DNA from: an uncultured Eubacterium sp.
GTDB lineage: Bacteria; Bacillota_A; Clostridia; Lachnospirales; Lachnospiraceae
Assembly: GCA_910589045.1 (NCBI GenBank)
Contig: CAJUSH010000004.1
Span: forward strand, 1 to 64,000
Length of the DNA stretch: 64,000 nt
Direction: 5' to 3'
Shown in pieces: positions 62,022 to 64,000 of the stretch. A program made the translations under genes and the position numbers. The number at the start of each line of letters is the position of its first letter. Position 1 is the stretch's first letter. The notes under the pieces are model-generated. The model did not search any database and had not been told where the DNA came from. It was given only the letters and a program-made list of their open reading frames with translations.

Positions 62022-62747
62022 ATGAGTAAATACTGGGCAACGGAGCATTACAGCCAGCCGGATGCCGGGCAGCTTCAGAGCAATGCCGCGGATACGGTAA
62101 AGAGAGCGCAGGCAAAGGGAAAGGCATTGGAGCCGGTTGTGATAACGGGCAGGAAAATCGCAAAAAGCTGGTGGGGTGAGGCGTGGTGTAGGAATCTGGA
62201 GCAGTATGCGGATTATGAGAGCCGTCTGGACAGGGGAAAACGGTACGTGAGGACCGGAACGGTCGTAGATCTGAAAATTGGCAGGGGGAAGGTCAGTGCC
62301 AGAGTGCAGGGGCGCAGAAAAGCGCCTTACAAGGTGGAGATACGTATCAGTCCGCTGTCCGAGGAGCGCTGCCAATATGCGATTACCCGGTGCGAGCGGA
62401 AAATAGAAAACCTGGAGCTGCTGTTGCAGGGCAGCTTCCCGGAGGAGCTAAAGGAGCTTTTTACGGGGGATAACGGGCTGTTCCCGGCGCCAAAGGAGAT
62501 CAGCTTCAGCTGCAGTTGTCCGGACTGGGCGCTCATGTGCAAGCATGTTGCGGCGGTTCTTTACGGGATCGGCGCAAGGTTCGACGAGAATCCACTGCTC
62601 TTTTTTGAGCTGCGGGGAATTGATGTGGAGAAGCTGATTGGAATTGCGCTGGAAAACAAGGTGGATCAAATGCTCGAGCACGCGGACTGTAGGAGTGGGC
62701 GGGTGATTGCGGCGGACAATTGGGAGGAGCTCTTCGGAATCCGGTAA
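62022..62747 (+). CDS. SWIM zinc-finger protein
   Basis: This 241-residue protein has a SWIM motif CSCPDWALMCKH near 165-176, the C-x-C-xn-C-x-H zinc ligand set. Upstream are family stretches KSWWGEAWCRNLEQYADYES and VVDLKIGRGKVSARVQGRRK. SWIM proteins of this size are usually encoded next to SNF2 helicases and are thought to act with them as a DNA- or protein-binding subunit. The ATG at 62022 has AAAGGAG about 7 nt upstream; the open frame back to 61890 is not needed. The pair may serve repair or defence; sequence does not decide. Confidence 0.87.
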   Translation: MSKYWATEHYSQPDAGQLQSNAADTVKRAQAKGKALEPVVITGRKIAKSWWGEAWCRNLEQYADYESRLDRGKRYVRTGTVVDLKIGRGKVSARVQGRRKAPYKVEIRISPLSEERCQYAITRCERKIENLELLLQGSFPEELKELFTGDNGLFPAPKEISFSCSCPDWALMCKHVAAVLYGIGARFDENPLLFFELRGIDVEKLIGIALENKVDQMLEHADCRSGRVIAADNWEELFGIR

Positions 62748-62757
62748 AATAAATTCT

Positions 62758-62786
62758 TGCGGACTTTTCCCTTGCATGTTATGATG
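62758..62786 (+). promoter_or_regulatory. SigmaA-type promoter
   Basis: TTGCGG (62758-62763), 17-nt spacer, TATGAT (62781-62786), about 62 nt before the GTG start of the C_GCAxxG_C_C gene. Confidence 0.5.
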
Positions 62787-62847
62787 AAAAGGATATTGAT
62801 TCAGTCAGATTCAGTAAATTAGTTATTTTTCATGGAGGCGGGATACA

Positions 62848-63375
62848 GTGGCGATCGACGGGGAAAAGGCGGAATACTGGCTCAAGCAGCTGGATAAAAG
62901 TCCCAGAGGGCAGCGCGCCATGGGATTTTTTTTGGAGGGCTATAACTGCACCCAGGCGGTGGTGCTCTCATTTGCGGATTTGATCGGGATGGAGAAAAAA
63001 ACCTTGCTGCGGATGAGCTCATCCTTTGGCGGCGGTATGGGAAGGCTCCGGGAGGTATGCGGTGCGGTGAGCGGCATGTTTCTCGTGGCAGGCTTTTTAT
63101 ACGGCTATGATACGCCGGGGGCGGCGGGGCAGCAGGATAAGGCCGCGCACTATGCCAGAATACAGGAGCTTGCGGGCGAGTACCGCGCAGTGAACGGCTC
63201 GATCGTGTGCAGGGAGCTGCTCGGGCTGAAAGTGGAAGGGGCGGATCACCCGACGCCGGAGCCGCGGACGCCGGAGTACTATAAAAAACGCCCCTGCGAA
63301 CAGGTAATCGGGATTGCCGCGGCGATTATGGAAAAGTATGTGGAGGAGCATCCACTGCAGGAAAATCCGGCTTGA
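62848..63375 (+). CDS. C_GCAxxG_C_C family (putative redox) protein
   Basis: This 175-residue protein shows the family's cysteine spacing: EGYNCTQAVVLSFAD, then GGGMGRLREVCGAVSGMFLV, then NGSIVCRELLG and RPCEQVIGIAA. The conserved cysteines are thought to bind a metal or cofactor in a redox role; no activity is established. The GTG at 62848 is chosen because GGAGGCGGG lies about 7 nt upstream and no ATG gives the family N-terminus. It is transcribed from its own promoter. Confidence 0.85.
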   Translation: MAIDGEKAEYWLKQLDKSPRGQRAMGFFLEGYNCTQAVVLSFADLIGMEKKTLLRMSSSFGGGMGRLREVCGAVSGMFLVAGFLYGYDTPGAAGQQDKAAHYARIQELAGEYRAVNGSIVCRELLGLKVEGADHPTPEPRTPEYYKKRPCEQVIGIAAAIMEKYVEEHPLQENPA

Positions 63376-63444
63376 GGAAATTTGCAGTACATCATTCAGG
63401 GCAACAGGGACGGTTGCTGAACATCCATGGATAGGAGTTTTTAC

Positions 63445-64000
63445 ATGAAAAAGGTTATTACATATGGTACGTTTGACCTGTTTCATCAAGGTCATTTGAA
63501 TCTCTTGACCCGGGCGAAAAAGCTGGGGGATTATCTGATTGTGGGAGTGACCACCGAGCATTTTGATGAGGCGCGGGGCAAGGTCAATGTGATCGATTCG
63601 ACCCTGGAGCGGATCGAAAATGTGCGCAAAACCGGGCTTGCCGATGAGATTATCATTGAGGACCACGAGGGCCAGAAGATTGAAGATATCCAGAAGTACC
63701 ATATCGATATTTTTACAGTCGGCTCCGATTGGGTAGGTACGTTTGATTATCTGAACAATTTCTGTCAGGTCGTATATCTGGAACGTACGCCGGATATTTC
63801 TTCCACGATACTGCGTAAGAGCAGGTTTCGGATTATCAATGTGGGGATCGTTGGGACCGGACGTATGGCGCCCCGTTTTCTGGCGGAGGATAAGTACGTG
63901 TCCGGTATCCATATTGTATGTGCCTATAATCCGGAAACAGAGAGCGGGGAGGAATTTCGCAGAAGGCACGAGATACCGGTATACAGTGCGGACTATGAAG
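63445..64000 (+). CDS. Cytidylyltransferase-Gfo/Idh oxidoreductase fusion, 3' end outside window
   Basis: An open frame of 185 codons runs off the window end. Residues 1-130 form a glycerol-3-phosphate cytidylyltransferase-like domain: VITYGTFDLFHQGHLNLL with HxGH, VGVTTEHFDEARGK, VGSDWVGTFDYL and RTPDISSTILRKS. From residue 133 a second domain begins, FRIINVGIVGTGRMAPRFLA, the Rossmann start of a Gfo/Idh/MocA oxidoreductase. AGGAG lies about 8 nt before the ATG. The two halves may make a CDP-activated polyol or sugar: reduction then activation. It may open another teichoic-acid or glycan region beyond the window. Confidence 0.82.
   Translation, partial: MKKVITYGTFDLFHQGHLNLLTRAKKLGDYLIVGVTTEHFDEARGKVNVIDSTLERIENVRKTGLADEIIIEDHEGQKIEDIQKYHIDIFTVGSDWVGTFDYLNNFCQVVYLERTPDISSTILRKSRFRIINVGIVGTGRMAPRFLAEDKYVSGIHIVCAYNPETESGEEFRRRHEIPVYSADYE

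Overview
The window looks like a chromosomal segment of a Gram-positive clostridial bacterium, most likely a Lachnospiraceae-type anaerobe. The grounds are strong AGGAGG-type ribosome binding sites, frequent GTG/TTG starts, a spore-cortex-type SpoIID-like/LysM protein, chemotaxis receptors, LytTR regulators and LicD/nonulosonate/phosphonate glycan genes. I saw no rRNA, tRNA, CRISPR array, transposase or plasmid origin.

Layout. (1) 1-4.1 kb, minus strand, is a decaying block: an intact FtsX-type ABC permease whose ATPase partner has lost its Walker A and signature/Walker B segments, a probable histidine-kinase tail, a GIY-YIG/DUF2075 gene missing its ATPase core, and the first codons of a response regulator at the edge. 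(2) 4.2-13.7 kb: a spore-cortex-type peptidoglycan-binding protein, two methyl-accepting chemotaxis proteins around an Spx/ArsC-like thioredoxin-fold protein, and an ABC-2 exporter followed by a LytTR regulator and a DUF3021 membrane protein. (3) 13.8-22.1 kb: a complete Wadjet type II anti-plasmid operon (jetABCD) behind its own promoter, then two tandem AAA-ATPase-like/PD-(D/E)XK (DUF1703) genes to 25.9 kb. (4) 25.9-51.2 kb: a large glycan island that starts with a promoter and a roughly 370-nt leader ending in an intrinsic terminator. Its first part (26.4-32.1 kb) encodes LicD and most of a legionaminic-acid-type nonulosonate pathway (PtmE-, LegH-, LegI-, LegG- and LegB-like; LegF-like at 38.6 kb; no LegC aminotransferase seen). 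From 32.1 kb the DNA becomes AT-rich and carries glycosyltransferases, a DUF115 (Maf-like) protein, two radical SAM enzymes, two Gfo/Idh oxidoreductases, methyltransferases and two deacetylases. It also holds an adenylation enzyme/carrier protein/GNAT-like cassette that could attach an amino acid to a sugar amine. (5) 51.9-58.3 kb: a metallophosphoesterase, a sugar epimerase and a phosphonate branch (fused cytidylyltransferase-PEP mutase, phosphonopyruvate decarboxylase, a nucleotidyltransferase and an unassigned Rossmann oxidoreductase). (6) 58.4-64 kb: a pRiA4b ORF-3-like zinc protein, an SNF2 helicase with a SWIM protein, a C_GCAxxG_C_C protein, and a cytidylyltransferase-Gfo/Idh fusion running off the end.

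How it fits together. The glycan island contains no recognisable flippase, polymerase or other membrane protein and does contain a DUF115 protein. I therefore infer cytoplasmic glycosylation, plausibly of flagellin, rather than a capsule. At least six of its enzymes carry the same kind of small Rossmann module at one end, which is the most unusual structural pattern in the window. The strongest candidate for an undescribed pathway is 40.3-44.9 kb (deacetylase, adenylation enzyme, carrier protein, acyltransferase, methyltransferase), which would make an N-aminoacylated, possibly methylated, sugar.
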